Below the pieces are notes generated by a model that saw only the letters and a program-made list of their open reading frames with translations, was not told the DNA's origin and did not search any database. From Crambe crambe (lineage: Eukaryota > Porifera > Demospongiae > Poecilosclerida > Crambeidae): 64,000 nucleotides of DNA. Positions 47,001-58,600 of this stretch are shown in pieces. The position numbers and the translations under genes are program-made. The stretch spans positions 7,475,205 through 7,539,204 of the forward strand of contig OZ004588.1 in assembly GCA_963924555.1 (NCBI GenBank), given 5' to 3'. Numbering within the stretch: the stretch's first letter is position 1; every line of letters starts with the position of its first letter.

Positions 47001-48199
47001 GCCCACATTAGAGCAGATGTTCCTTCATTATTTAGCAGGTCAATTTTAGCACCTCTTTGCAGTAACAGTTTGGCTGTTTCAGTATGTCCGTTATCACTTG
47101 CCGACATTAGAGCAGACCATCCATTGTTACTCTGCAGGTCAATTTGAGCGCCTCTTTCTAATAACAGTTTGGCTATTTCAGTGTGTCCGTTATTGCTTGC
47201 ATACATCAAAGCAGACCCTCCTTCATTATTCTGCAGGTCAATTTGAGCACCTCTTTGCAGTAACAATTTGGCTATTTCAGTATGTCCATTATTGCTTGCT
47301 AACATTAGAGCAGACAATCCATTTTTATCTTGGAGGTCAATTTGAGCGCCTCTTTCCAGTAACAGTTTGGCTGTTTCAGTATGTCCATTATCACTTGCCC
47401 TCATTAGAGCAGACCATCCATCGTTATTTTGTAAGTCAATCTGAGTGCTTCTTTCCAGTAACATTTTGGCTGTTTCAGCATGTCCATTCTTGCTTGTCAA
47501 TATAAGAGCAGACTCTCCTTCATTACTCTGCATGTCAATTTGAGCACCACTTTCTACTAACAGTTTGGCTGTTTCAGTGTGTCGGTTATTGATTGCATAC
47601 ATTAGAGCAGACCTTCCTTCATTATCTTGCAGGTCAATTTGAGCACCTCTTTCCAGTAATAGTCTGGCTGCTTCAATTTCTCCTTTAAAACTTGCATGCA
47701 TTAGAGCTGACCATCCAATGTCATTTACTATATCTACTTGAGCATCTTTCAGAAGTTGCTTCATTCGTTCAATTTCTCCCTTTGAACTTGCTGTTAGTAG
47801 ATCCATTGCCCCACTGTCACTCCCCACTTCACTGACATCACATAGACCCTGCTCTTCAGTGGCATCTCTATGTTCATCATATAGACCCTGGTCTTCAGTG
47901 GCATCTCTATATTCTTCACTGACATCTCTATGTTCATCATCTAAACCCTGCTCTTCAGTACATGTTTTGTTTTTGAGGTTGAGCAGACTGGGTTTATCAA
48001 GTCTGGAGTAGCCATCATCAACTTCCTCAGTGAATTTCTTATCTTTATCTGCTAATTTCTTATCTTGGTCTGCTAGGTATCCAATCCTAATACCCAATGA
48101 CCTCAATTGCTCTCCACTTTTCTTTAGCATTCGAGTAACAGGTTTCATTAGATTCTTGATTGACTTAAGTCCATATTCTCCAACTCGAATATCCTCCAT
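44072..48199 (-). CDS. Gene B: ankyrin-ZU5-UPA-death protein
   Basis: Six exons: 45826-48199 (or from 48229), 45131-45655, 44984-45078, 44778-44921, 44497-44686, 44072-44445. The frame is fully open, 1243 aa if started at 48229. Layout: helical N-terminus (RMLKKSGEQLRSLGIRIGYL), about 19 ankyrin repeats of 33 residues, ZU5 with SIPEDSLSPMEDPLTLQIYP, UPA and a death domain. In UNC5, PIDD and ankyrins the ZU5-UPA-death module is an autoinhibited signalling unit; by analogy this is an intracellular sensor or adaptor, possibly in innate immunity or cell death. The N-terminal 200 residues are almost those of gene A, whereas the ZU5 exon through the death exon nearly equals gene C. The ZU5 exon begins EKDGAKYPG, unlike A. 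No membrane segment or signal peptide seen. Confidence 0.85.
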
Positions 48200-48546
48200 G
48201 ACTGCGTAACACACCAATAAAAATTTCAACTGTTTTCAAAACAGGACCTTTGACCTGCATACACACCTACATGCATTATATGACCCACACATGTATTAAC
48301 TTTATTCATGATTATTATGGTATTGTATTGATTGGCCAGATACTTCTAGTATCACTCTCCCTTTTTAGCTATTTGAGAGTTTCTAGGATTTCTGGGTATG
48401 ACATTTATACCTTGCTCCCAGATGAGTTGTTTGGGTTTCAATCAGATTTGACACCCCATATCTGGTATTATGTCCGTCCTGTGTCCAACTGAGCAGTGAC
48501 AATAACTTTACATGGTTATTTCACTGAAGTCCTTCTTTTTCTTTAG

Positions 48547-50591
48547 TTAATGGTGAAGTGTTTTCCTGGGGCTCTGGCATATATGGACAACTTGGTCATG
48601 GCAACTTGAGGGATCGTTTCTCCCCACTAATGATAGGGGGCACCCTCAGGGGCATTGCAATCACACAAATAGCTTGCCATGAGTACCACTCCGCTGCTGT
48701 AGCAGGTAGGTCTTCAAAACCACAAAAAAATCCCCCACCAAACCCCCCACTGTAACATGATGTGTGGATGTATGCACATGACTTGGTGTAGATGGTGGAG
48801 AACTGTACACATGGGGCAGAGCAGGTCCCCATCTGGGCTATGACATCAAGACCACCAAACAGACGTCTCCTCGTCAAGTAGAGTTCCAAGGGGAACAGGT
48901 GAAGGTCATACAGGTGGCCTGTGGTGTGGCACACACCTTAGGTGAGTAAGGGAGCACCCCTATAATTACTGTCCCTTAATGGGATAAAATAGAGGTACAA
49001 ACCCGTAACTTAAGGGATAGGGTAGTAGATGTACAATGGACTGGAGGTACAACCCTGTAATTACTGTCACTTATTGTACTGTAGTGTGCTCTGAAGGAGG
49101 TAAGGTCTATTCTTTTGGTTCCAATAAGTTTGGTGAGTTGGGACTGGTGCACCCGACCCCTCTCTCCATGACCAAGCCCAGTCATGTGACTCCACTCACA
49201 GAGGTGGTGAAAGTGGCCTGTGGGAGACTTCATTCTGCTGCTATAGACAGTGAGTAGGAGATGTTAGGAATGTGTAATCTTTTGAAGTGAATTCTGCACC
49301 AAATCTCCAATTCCTTGGACTGACTCCACCTCTCTTTTCACAGGTAATGGAAAGTTGTGGATGTGGGGGTGGGGTCAGCGGGGTCAGTTGTGACAGGCAG
49401 ACAAACAAGACTTGAATTATCCCACCATCGTCGAAGGATTCAAGTAAGTATCAAAGTGTTAGCAATGCAATCTCTGTGAACAACTGGAGCGATCTGATAG
49501 GCAGAACTCCTTTAGCAACTTATAATGGACAGACTGAAATGGCTAAGGCTTTTATAGAGCCACAAACAAAACAAGAAAAACCAGTTTGATACCAGTTCAC
49601 CATCATAGCTGGAGACAGGTGACATGACAATAGACATGAAAAATACATTAAGTTTCCATAAGTCACTCCACATCCAAATAAGGAATTTATGTATCACAAG
49701 GTTAGTTGCTTATGTCTGTTATTCCTTTAGTAACTACCCTGTGACAGACATCAGCTGTGGTGACGCCCACAACTGTGCGTTGGTGATGAGTGGTGTGGTG
49801 TACAGTTGGGGGGACAACAGTGCTGGACAACTGGGCATCACTCACACCTACACTGAGATCACCAAACCCAGGCAGATAGCCACACCCACAGGACACAGCA
49901 TCACACAAGTGGCATGTGGTGCTGTTTTCTCTGCTGCACTCTCAGGTGAGTGGTATGGTTCAAATGAGTCAATGATAGGTGTACTGTTATTATCAGAACA
50001 TTAAATTTTCATTAGTATATTCATAGTGGTTTATGATGGTGAATGCAGGTGTTGGACGTGTCTTCACATGGGGATATGGCTCCAGTGGACAATTAGCCAA
50101 CAACGAACTGAAAGGAAGGTATGACCATCCCCAGAACATCAATTACTGATGCGACATTTATAGAACATGTTAGAAGGTGTCAGAGAAATGTCTATTATAA
50201 TGTGAGGATATCACATCATCATCATTATTGTAGGCAACTGCCGATGGAGGTGGATGCTCTGCTGGACAAACAGGTTCGGATGATAGCCTGTGGGGCAGAG
50301 CACATGGCATGCACAGTGGTGCACGGCTGGGTCCCTGACGAGGAGGCCAAGGAGTGCATGGCTTGCAAGAAAACATTCACCACCATCAGAAGGAGGGTGT
50401 GTCACTACTGGGCATTAATTAGAATCATTGTTACTGTATGTATTGTGATTGTATAGCACCACTGTCGTAAGTGTGGAGGTCTGTATTGTGGGAGTTGTAC
50501 CACCAGAAGGTTCCCTCTGCTGGACAGAGGCTATTCTGACCCAGTCCGTGTCTGTGAACGTTGTTATGCTGTCCTCACCAAAAACTCGTGA
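48547..50591 (+). pseudogene. PRAF-like RCC1-FYVE exons 6-13, copy 2
   Basis: All eight 3' exons of the PH-RCC1-FYVE gene are repeated 8,640-8,663 bp downstream with very few differences (exon 6 at 48547-48705, FYVE end at 50589-50591). In exon 9 the Gly codon of GQLGQADK has become TGA (49391-49393). Together with the ruined 5' exons in this unit, this argues that copy 2 makes no full protein. It could still serve as alternative 3' exons of transcripts that read through from copy 1, ending early at the TGA. Confidence 0.8.
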
Positions 50592-50939
50592 TAACATCCA
50601 AACCAGCCAACAAGTAATTTCAGCAATATGTATGTGCTATAGCACACTTTGAATTAATGTTTGTGCTAAAGAAAGTATGTTTATGGTGTGCTTCTTCATT
50701 ATCAGTTTTCTTGTATATTTTTGTACTTTGAAATTTTTTTGGATTGCATTGCTTAAGGAGTTGTCAGAGGTATTGATTGAGAGGGAGTCATGCATGGCTA
50801 CCGAGCTAAAGTGAGGTATTCCGCTAATGAACCTTATACTGTAGGGACTAAATAATCATTGGTACCACCCAGCGAGTGTATAGTATGCGATACATAGCCT
50901 TGTTCCCAGACCCTTGCCTGGGTACGAGGCTACGGATAG

Positions 50940-52600
50940 TTTTTGACTGGACGTGCCATTTGGAATCACAATGTCATCTGTCCACTAGCAACACAAAAAC
51001 AATCACAGCTGTTAGCAGCTACCTTTCCTGTCATCACCTAAAGACTTTGGGTAGTTTTCATCAAAGGTCATCTTAAGAGTTGAAGGTCATAAGTAATTTT
51101 GAATAAATTATTATGAGAGTAGAGACGGGAAATAGTGGAGTAATTGGAACTGGAGTGGATATGAATGTACATTATAGCTGGAGCAACCCTTCTCAAACAG
51201 AAGAAATGTAAGCAAAATCCAGACCCAAGTTTCCATAATGGTTAACTTCCAGTGTGGTAATGTGCTTGTTTCATGTAGGGAAAGAACCATTTCCTTTGAC
51301 CCCTGACCTCACCCGACTGACATGAAAATCAAAAAAGGTGCAGATCATAAAACAGAACATGCCAATTGCAAATGGAACCAAGCCTGGTACCCCTTTTGAT
51401 GACCTTTGACCTTAAAGTGTATGACAACTGTCAACCTACGTATTCCACCTCTTGCTGTTCATTTTCTCTGAGAAGGTTAGGGTGTGCAAAAACAAGTGAG
51501 AGTTTGAGGTGTGGACCACTGGGCTACAGGTAAACTGAGGGGGGGGGGGGGGGGGGGGGGGGGGAATAGACCCCACTCTACTATAGCTGTTTGATACAGC
51601 ATAACCATGTGATGACTCCCAATCAATGTACTGGAGATCGAATCTAAGATGTTTTGCATGCTAATACATACATAATTGTAAATTTTTGTTGACTGACACA
51701 TACTGTTTGTTTATTTATTTGCTTATTTTGTTTGTTTATAGTACATGCTCCATACTCCTCATAATGTCCACATCAGCCACCCCTTCAAGTTTCTGTCTGT
51801 CTATGATGCTGCCCAGGCGTGCCCCTGAGTGAAGGGGTTTCCCTATGCCCCAGGCCCTGATTGAAGGGGCATTAAATGTTTCCCCACACCCCGGGCCCTG
51901 ATTGAATTGAAGGGGCGTTAAATGTTTTCCCTACATCCCAGGCAGCATTAAATGTTTCCCCCCACACCCTGATTGAAGGGATGTTAACTCTTGAGCCTAA
52001 TGTACCATCATTTAATAGGTACTCTCTGGCATCAGGCATAATGCTGGCAAAGTAGCAAGTAGAGTTCCTATGCATGCAGTGCAGGCAATCCCTCAAAGGT
52101 CAAGATAACTATTAATGCTCCACTCATTATCAATCTATCCTTATAAAGTTATCACTCCTACTCCAGTGCAACTGGCACTGACCAGTCATGTGTACAGTTT
52201 GTGACTTACTGACTCATAAAAATTAATGAACTTCTTGGCTTTGTTTAATGAACCAAATTTCAATATAACTTGAGCATAATGGGCATAATCATGAGCATAA
52301 TTGGTAGCTTTTTCAGGAATTGCTAAAAGCATAATAGGTAGGAAAAAAAAACAAACATGATTAGTCTGAAGCCTATGGGAGACCAATTGACTCATGAGAC
52401 TTTGCATGATGTATGGATTTATGTTTCCTTGTATGTAGGTGCATGTGACCTTCACACACGGGGGGAGTGGGGAGAGAGGGATGTTGGGACACAAGGATGA
52501 GGACAATGAGAAACTCCCTCGTGTGGTGGAGTTTATTGGGTCGTGACATCGTCAGTGCAGCTTGTGGTGTTTCCCACTACATCACTTTCAAGTGGTGAGT
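50940..52600 (+). pseudogene. Decayed CDK5RAP3 5' end and PRAF-like exons 1-5, copy 3
   Basis: Nearly identical to 42255-43925, sharing its deletions and frameshifts. The decay therefore happened before the duplication that made this copy. It has no coding potential. Confidence 0.75.
51539..51564. repeat. Run of 26 G
   Basis: Counterpart of the G run at 42863-42893 with five fewer G. Confidence 0.85.
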
Positions 52601-52740
52601 ATGCTAATATTAATGCTAACACTAATGCTAACATTAAATGCTAACACTATGCAATGCATCAGCTTTCAGGTAATTTCTTGCATTAATAAGAATATCAAAC
52701 AAAGTGAGGTTGGATGGTGAGGAAGTGTTTGTTGATTTGT

Positions 52741-55700
52741 TCAAGATTTGTATGTCTGTATAATTTTTGACGCTGTTTTCTCATCGATGACTGACATGGC
52801 ATCTGCCAGTGACACCCATGTAGGAGGGATGGTCACACGGTTCAGCCAGAGTGTAATCATTTCACGCAGGCAGGCTTGTACCCGGTCATTATTACATTTG
52901 ATGGTGGAAAGTTGATTGGATGAAATACCCAGAAAGGCACCAATGTCGTCCCATTTGTATGCTACGGGGTACAGAATCTGGAATGTTTCACCAAGTGTTG
53001 GTTTGTCCAGGCTCAATGAGGGAATGTGACTAGAGTCTGATGGGAAATTAGTAGCGTTCATTGAAGAAGGTTGAGTATTAGCAGGCTCTGTGCCACTCTT
53101 AACAGTTTTAGGAGCTGCAATGATACAGTGGATCAATTTTTTATATTTTTTTCATGTGGACTTACTTGGGTCTTTGATATTGAAGAAACATTCCCTATCT
53201 AGTCCGTTCACTCCTAGTTTGATTGGGTTGGCACATTCATTTGTGGGACCCTCTTGAATCGGGTCAAATTCAATTGAAAATCTTGGAGGGTAATCAGGAC
53301 ACTCAGTAATATCTCGATGTAACTCTTCTGGGAGATGAATATTTCCTTTTAAAATCTGTCCAAAAAAATGTCCTTATGTTCACTCAATGGATAGTAATGA
53401 ATATGGATAATTCTATTCATATCCACACCTGCAAGCATATGTCTATATGGACTGACCTTAGCAGGTTCTACATCAAAGATGATGTTCCATCCTCTTCCAT
53501 CAGCCACAAAAAGACTGACTTCATCTGATGTCAGCTGAGCAGTGACTGTACTCAATTTCTGGTCCTCTCCAATCTCCTTGGTAATCACACTGTCACAATG
53601 CTGCACACATAAAGCAAACAAGTCTAGTATTCTTGATGGGTCACAGTCCATGTGCATACCTTAGTGTATAGTTCCTGGTACAAACAGACAGAGAATACTG
53701 CCAGGTTTGGTGGCACACTTCTATAAAACCTTGCAGAGTAATAGAATGCATTCCCTGTAGAATAAGCACAATGACTTTAATGGAAGCACTAGTGTGCATG
53801 TCATACCTTTGGATTTCTTTGTTTCAGAAGATTCAGGAGATTCTGACCTTTTTCTTTTACCTACCTTTACTAAGCAAAAATGCCTCAAGGCGATTTCTCC
53901 CACCTGGTATCCAGGTTGGAATACCCCCTTGGCCTCCTTTATTTCCTTGAAGACATACACTGGACCAGACTCCCTGAATTCTGGAGTGGCACTGGCTGAG
54001 AGGAACACCATGTCATCACAGTCCTCCTCACTCTCCAGACAAACATAGTGGTGGATCTCAACTCTTACATCCTTCTTAAATTCCACTCTTCTGCTGGGTT
54101 TGATCATATAAGCTGGACTCGCTGACTCGCAGTCATCTGGTAGTTGGAAAGGTCCAGTGAAGCAAGGGTAGATCTGTAGAGTAAGAGGGTCCTCCATGGG
54201 ACTCAGTGAGTCTTCAGGGATGGACACACGTATGCCCACACCCTCAAGAACGACTTCTTTGCATGTAATGTCTTTTTGTGGGATTGTTTCCCAATCAATA
54301 ATTATCCCTGGATACTTTGCACCATCTTTTTCTACAAGAGTAACATAACATTAATTACCCCACAAAGAAGTTTTCATCCAAGTATAATTGCATATTAGGG
54401 GTTCTGTTAGAGGTGTAGCTTAATATCTTATTACTTAATTCCCACAGACTCTGAGAATTTCCCTATAGGTACACGAGGATTTGTACTGTATAATGCTCAC
54501 CTTTGGTCTTGCTTGTGGGCATTGCACCATATAATATAGTAGTTTTGAGTTTAGTTTGCAAAAGTTTGATAATTTCAGATGCAGTAGCAATCTGGAGGGC
54601 TGTAAGTCCATTGTTATTTTGCAGGTCAATTTGAGCGCCTCTTTCCAGTAACAGTTTGGCTGTTTCAGTATGTCCATTATCACTTGCCGACATTAGAGCA
54701 GACCCTCCATTGTTATCTTGCAGGTCAATTTGAGCGCCTCTTTCCAGTAACAGTTTGGCTGTTTCAGTATGTCCATTATCACTTGCCAACATTAGAGCAG
54801 ACCCTCCATTGTTATCTTGCAGGTCAATTTGAGCGCCTCTTTCCAGTAACAGTTTGGCTGTTTCAGTATGTCCATTATCACTTGCCCTCATTAGAGCAGA
54901 CACTCCATCGTTATCTTGCAGGTCAATTTGAGCGCCTCTTTCCAGTAACAGTTTGGCTGTTTCAGTATGTCCATTATCACTTGCCGACATTAGAGCAGAC
55001 CCTCCATTGTTATCTTGCAGGTCAATTTGAGCGCCTCTTTCCAGTAACAGTTTGGCTGTTTCAGTATGTCCATTATCACTTGCCGACATTAGAGCAGACC
55101 CTCCATCGTTATCTTGCAGGTCAATTTGAGCGCCTCTTTCCAGTAACAGTTTGGCTGTTTCAGTATGTCCATTATTACTTGCCCACATTAGAGCAGACCA
55201 TCCATCGTTATCTTGCAGGTCAATTTGAGCGCCTCTTTCCAGTAACAGTTTGGCTGTTTCAGTATGTCCATTATTACTTGCCAACATTAGAGCAGACACT
55301 CCATTGTTATCTTGCAGGTCAATTTGAGCGCCTCTTTCCAGTAACAGTTTGGCTGTTTCAGTATGTCCATTATCACTTGCCCTCATTAGAGCAGACCCTC
55401 CATTGTTATCTTGCAGGTCAATTTGAGCGCCTCTTTCCAGTAACAGTTTGGCTGTTTCAGTATGTCCATTATTACTTGCCCACATTAGAGCAGACCATCC
55501 ATTGTTATCTTGCAGGTCAATTTGAGCGCCTCTTTCCAGTAACAGTTTGGCTGTTTCAGTATGTCCATTATCACTTGCCGACATTAGAGCAGACCCTCCA
55601 TTGTTATCTTGCAGGTCAATTTGAGCGCCTCTTTCCAGTAACAGTTTGGCTGTTTCAGTATGTCCATTATCACTTGCCGACATTAGAGCAGACCCTCCAT

Positions 55701-58296
55701 TGTTATCTTGCAGGTCAATTTGAGCGCCTCTTTCCAGTAACAGTTTGGCTGTTTCAGTATGTCCATTATTACTTGCCCACATTAGAGCAGACCATCCATC
55801 GTTATCTTGCAGGTCAATTTGAGCGCCTCTTTCCAGTAACAGTTTGGCTGTTTCAGTATGTCCATTATCACTTGCCAACATTAGAGCAGACCATCCATCG
55901 TTATCTTGCAGGTCAATTTGAGCGCCTCTTTCCAGTAACAGTTTGGCTGTTTCAGTATGTCCATTATTACTTGCCAACATTAGAGCAGACACTCCATTGT
56001 TATCTTGCAGGTCAATTTGAGCGCCTCTTTCCAGTAACAGTTTGGCTGTTTCAGTATGTCCATTATCACTTGCCGACATTAGAGCAGACCCTCCATTGTT
56101 ATCTTGCAGGTCAATTTGAGCGCCTCTTTCCAGTAACAGTTTGGCTGTTTCAGTATGTCCATTATTACTTGCCCACATTAGAGCAGACCATCCATCGTTA
56201 TCTTGCAGGTCAATTTGAGCGCCTCTTTCCAGTAACAGTTTGGCTGTTTCAGTATGTCCATTATTACTTGCCAACATTAGAGCAGACACTCCATTGTTAT
56301 CTTGCAGGTCAATTTGAGCGCCTCTTTCCAGTAACAGTTTGGCTGTTTCAGTATGTCCATTATCACTTGCCCTCATTAGAGCAGACCCTCCATTGTTATC
56401 TTGCAGGTCAATTTGAGCGCCTCTTTCCAGTAACAGTTTGGCTGTTTCAGTATGTCCATTATTACTTGCCCACATTAGAGCAGACCATCCATTGTTATCT
56501 TGCAGGTCAATTTGAGCGCCTCTTTCCAGTAACAGTTTGGCTGTTTCAGTATGTCCATTATTACTTGCACCCATTAGAGCAGACACTCCATCGTTATTTT
56601 GCAGGTCAATTTGAGCGCCTCTTTCCAGTAACAGTTTGGCTGTTTCAGTATGTCCATTATCACTTGCCGACATTAGAGCAGACCCTCCATTGTTATCTTG
56701 CAGGTCAATTTGAGCGCCTCTTTCCAGTAACAGTTTGGCTGTTTCAGTATGTCCATTATTACTTGCCCACATTAGAGCAGACCATCCATCGTTATCTTGC
56801 AGGTCAATTTGAGCGCCTCTTTCCAGTAACAGTTTGGCTGTTTCAGTATGTCCATTATTACTTGCCAACATTAGAGCAGACACTCCATTGTTATCTTGCA
56901 GGTCAATTTGAGCGCCTCTTTCCAGTAACAGTTTGGCTGTTTCAGTATGTCCATTATCACTTGCCCTCATTAGAGCAGACCCTCCATTGTTATCTTGCAG
57001 GTCAATTTGAGCGCCTCTTTCCAGTAACAGTTTGGCTGTTTCAGTATGTCCATTATTACTTGCCCACATTAGAGCAGACCATCCATTGTTATCTTGCAGG
57101 TCAATTTGAGCGCCTCTTTCCAGTAACAGTTTGGCTGTTTCAGTATGTCCATTATTACTTGCACCCATTAGAGCAGACACTCCATCGTTATTTTGCAGGT
57201 CAATTTGAGCGCCTCTTTCCAGTAACAGTTTGGCTGTTTCAGTATGTCCATTATTACTTGCACCCATTAGAGCAGACACTCCATTGTTATTTTGCAGGTC
57301 AATTTGAGCGCCTCTTTCCAGTAACAGTTCGGCTGTTTCAGTATGTCCATTATCACTTGCACCCATTAGAGCAGACACTCCATTGTTATTTTGCAGGTCA
57401 ATTTGAGCGCCTCTTTCCAGTAACAGTTTGGCTGTTTCAGTATGTCCATTATCACTTGCCCTCATTAGAGCAGACACTCCATTGTTATCTTGCAGGTCAA
57501 TTTGAGCGCCTCTTTCCAGTAACAGTTTGGCTGTTTCAGTATGTCCATTATCACTTGCCCTCATTAGAGCAGACACTCCATTGTTATCTTGCAGGTCAAT
57601 TTGAGCGCCTCTTTCCAGTAACAGTTTGGCTGTTTCAGTATGTCCATTATTACTTGCACTCATTAGAGCAGACACTCCATTGTTATCTTGCAGGTCAATT
57701 TGAGCGCCTCTTTCCAGTAACAGTTTGGCTGTTTCAGTATGTCCATTATTACTTGCACTCATTAGAGCAGACACTCCATTGTTATCTTGCAGGTCAATTT
57801 GAGCGCCTCTTTCCAGTAACAGTTTGACTGCTTCAATTTTTCCTTTAAAACTTGCATGCATTAGAGCTGACCATCCAATGTTATTTATCATATCCACTTG
57901 AGCGTGTTTCAAAAGTTGCTTCATTAGTTCAATTTCTCCCTTTGAACTTGCTGTTAATAGATCCATTGCCCCACTGTCACTCCCCACCTGACTCACCTCA
58001 GTATGTTCATCATATAAACCCTGCTCTTCAATAGGTTCATCATCTAGACCCTGCTTTTCAGTGTCTGTTTTGTTTTTGAGGTTGAGCAGACTTGAAAGTC
58101 TGGAGTAGCCATCATCAACTTTCTCAGTGAATTTCTTATCTTTGTCTGCTAATTTCTTATCTCTGTCTGCTAGGTATCCAATCCTAATACCCAATGACCT
58201 CAATTTCTTTCCACTTTTCTTTAGCATTCGAGTAACAGGTTTCATTCGATTCTTGATTGACTTAAGTCCATATTCTCCAACTCTAATATCCTCCAT
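52741..58296 (-). CDS. Gene C: ankyrin-ZU5-UPA-death protein with 34 ankyrin repeats
   Basis: Six exons: 54501-58296 (or from 58326), 53807-54331, 53660-53754, 53457-53600, 53166-53355, 52741-53114; 1717 aa if started at 58326. The N-terminus resembles A and B but has diverged more (KSGKKLRSLGIRIGYL, shorter acidic linker). A capping ankyrin repeat (NNIGWSALMHAS) is followed by 32 almost identical 33-residue repeats and a C-terminal cap (NNNGLTALQIATASE). ZU5, UPA and the death domain (KWDDIGAFLGISSNQL) follow. The array probably folds into a long superhelix offering one extended binding surface; the death domain would signal by recruiting other death-fold proteins. The gene is intact and its ankyrin exon alone is 3.8 kb. 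It lies in the third unit of the locus, where the PH-RCC1-FYVE remnant is almost gone. Confidence 0.88.
54619..57786 (-). repeat. Array of 32 ankyrin units of 99 bp
   Basis: Exactly 3168 bp, 32 units of 99 bp, all in frame in gene C. The framework is D/N-N-N/D-G-x-S-A-L-M-x-A-S-N/D-N-G-H followed by TETAKLLLERGAQIDLQ. Position 5 is Val (GTG), Trp (TGG) or Gly (GGG). Position 10 is Ser, Arg, Trp, Leu or Gly (AGT/TCG, AGG, TGG, TTG, GGT). Positions 1, 3 and 13 are Asp or Asn. I saw one other coding change (Lys to Glu in unit 5) and no silent change in the framework. Units 7-12 and 13-18 are the same six-unit series. Confidence 0.92.
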
Positions 58297-58329
58297 GACT
58301 GCGTAACACACAAATGAAAATCTCAACTA

Positions 58330-58497
58330 TTTTCCTTTTAAATACATACATGGCCCACACATAGCACTAAATATATTCATGCTTATTACCATGGGGATGG
58401 GAGTACGTCATCGTTTTCCTTTTAAATACATACATGGCCCACACATAGTACTAAATATATTCATGCTTATTACCATGGGGATGGGAGTACGTCATCA
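58330..58497. repeat. 84-bp direct repeat, two copies
   Basis: The segment from TTTTCCTTTTAAATACATAC to GGGAGTACGTCATC is repeated once in tandem just upstream of gene C, which may affect its 5' region. Confidence 0.85.
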
Positions 58498-58600
58498 GAT
58501 ATCATATTGGCCAGGTGCTTATTTTAGATTTGACAGGTTACCATCTTTATGTATTATGTCTGTCCTGTGTCCAACTGAGCAATGTTTACATGGTTATTTA

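Noticed and set aside
54619-57786. CRISPR-like array
   Set aside because: Units are contiguous 99-bp coding repeats without spacers, in a eukaryotic gene.
54684-57827. A 1047-codon open frame on the + strand through the ankyrin array
   Set aside because: The repeat unit is 99 bp, a multiple of three, with one open antisense frame per unit, so a long frame follows automatically. The other strand has the ankyrin consensus, splice sites and flanking domains.
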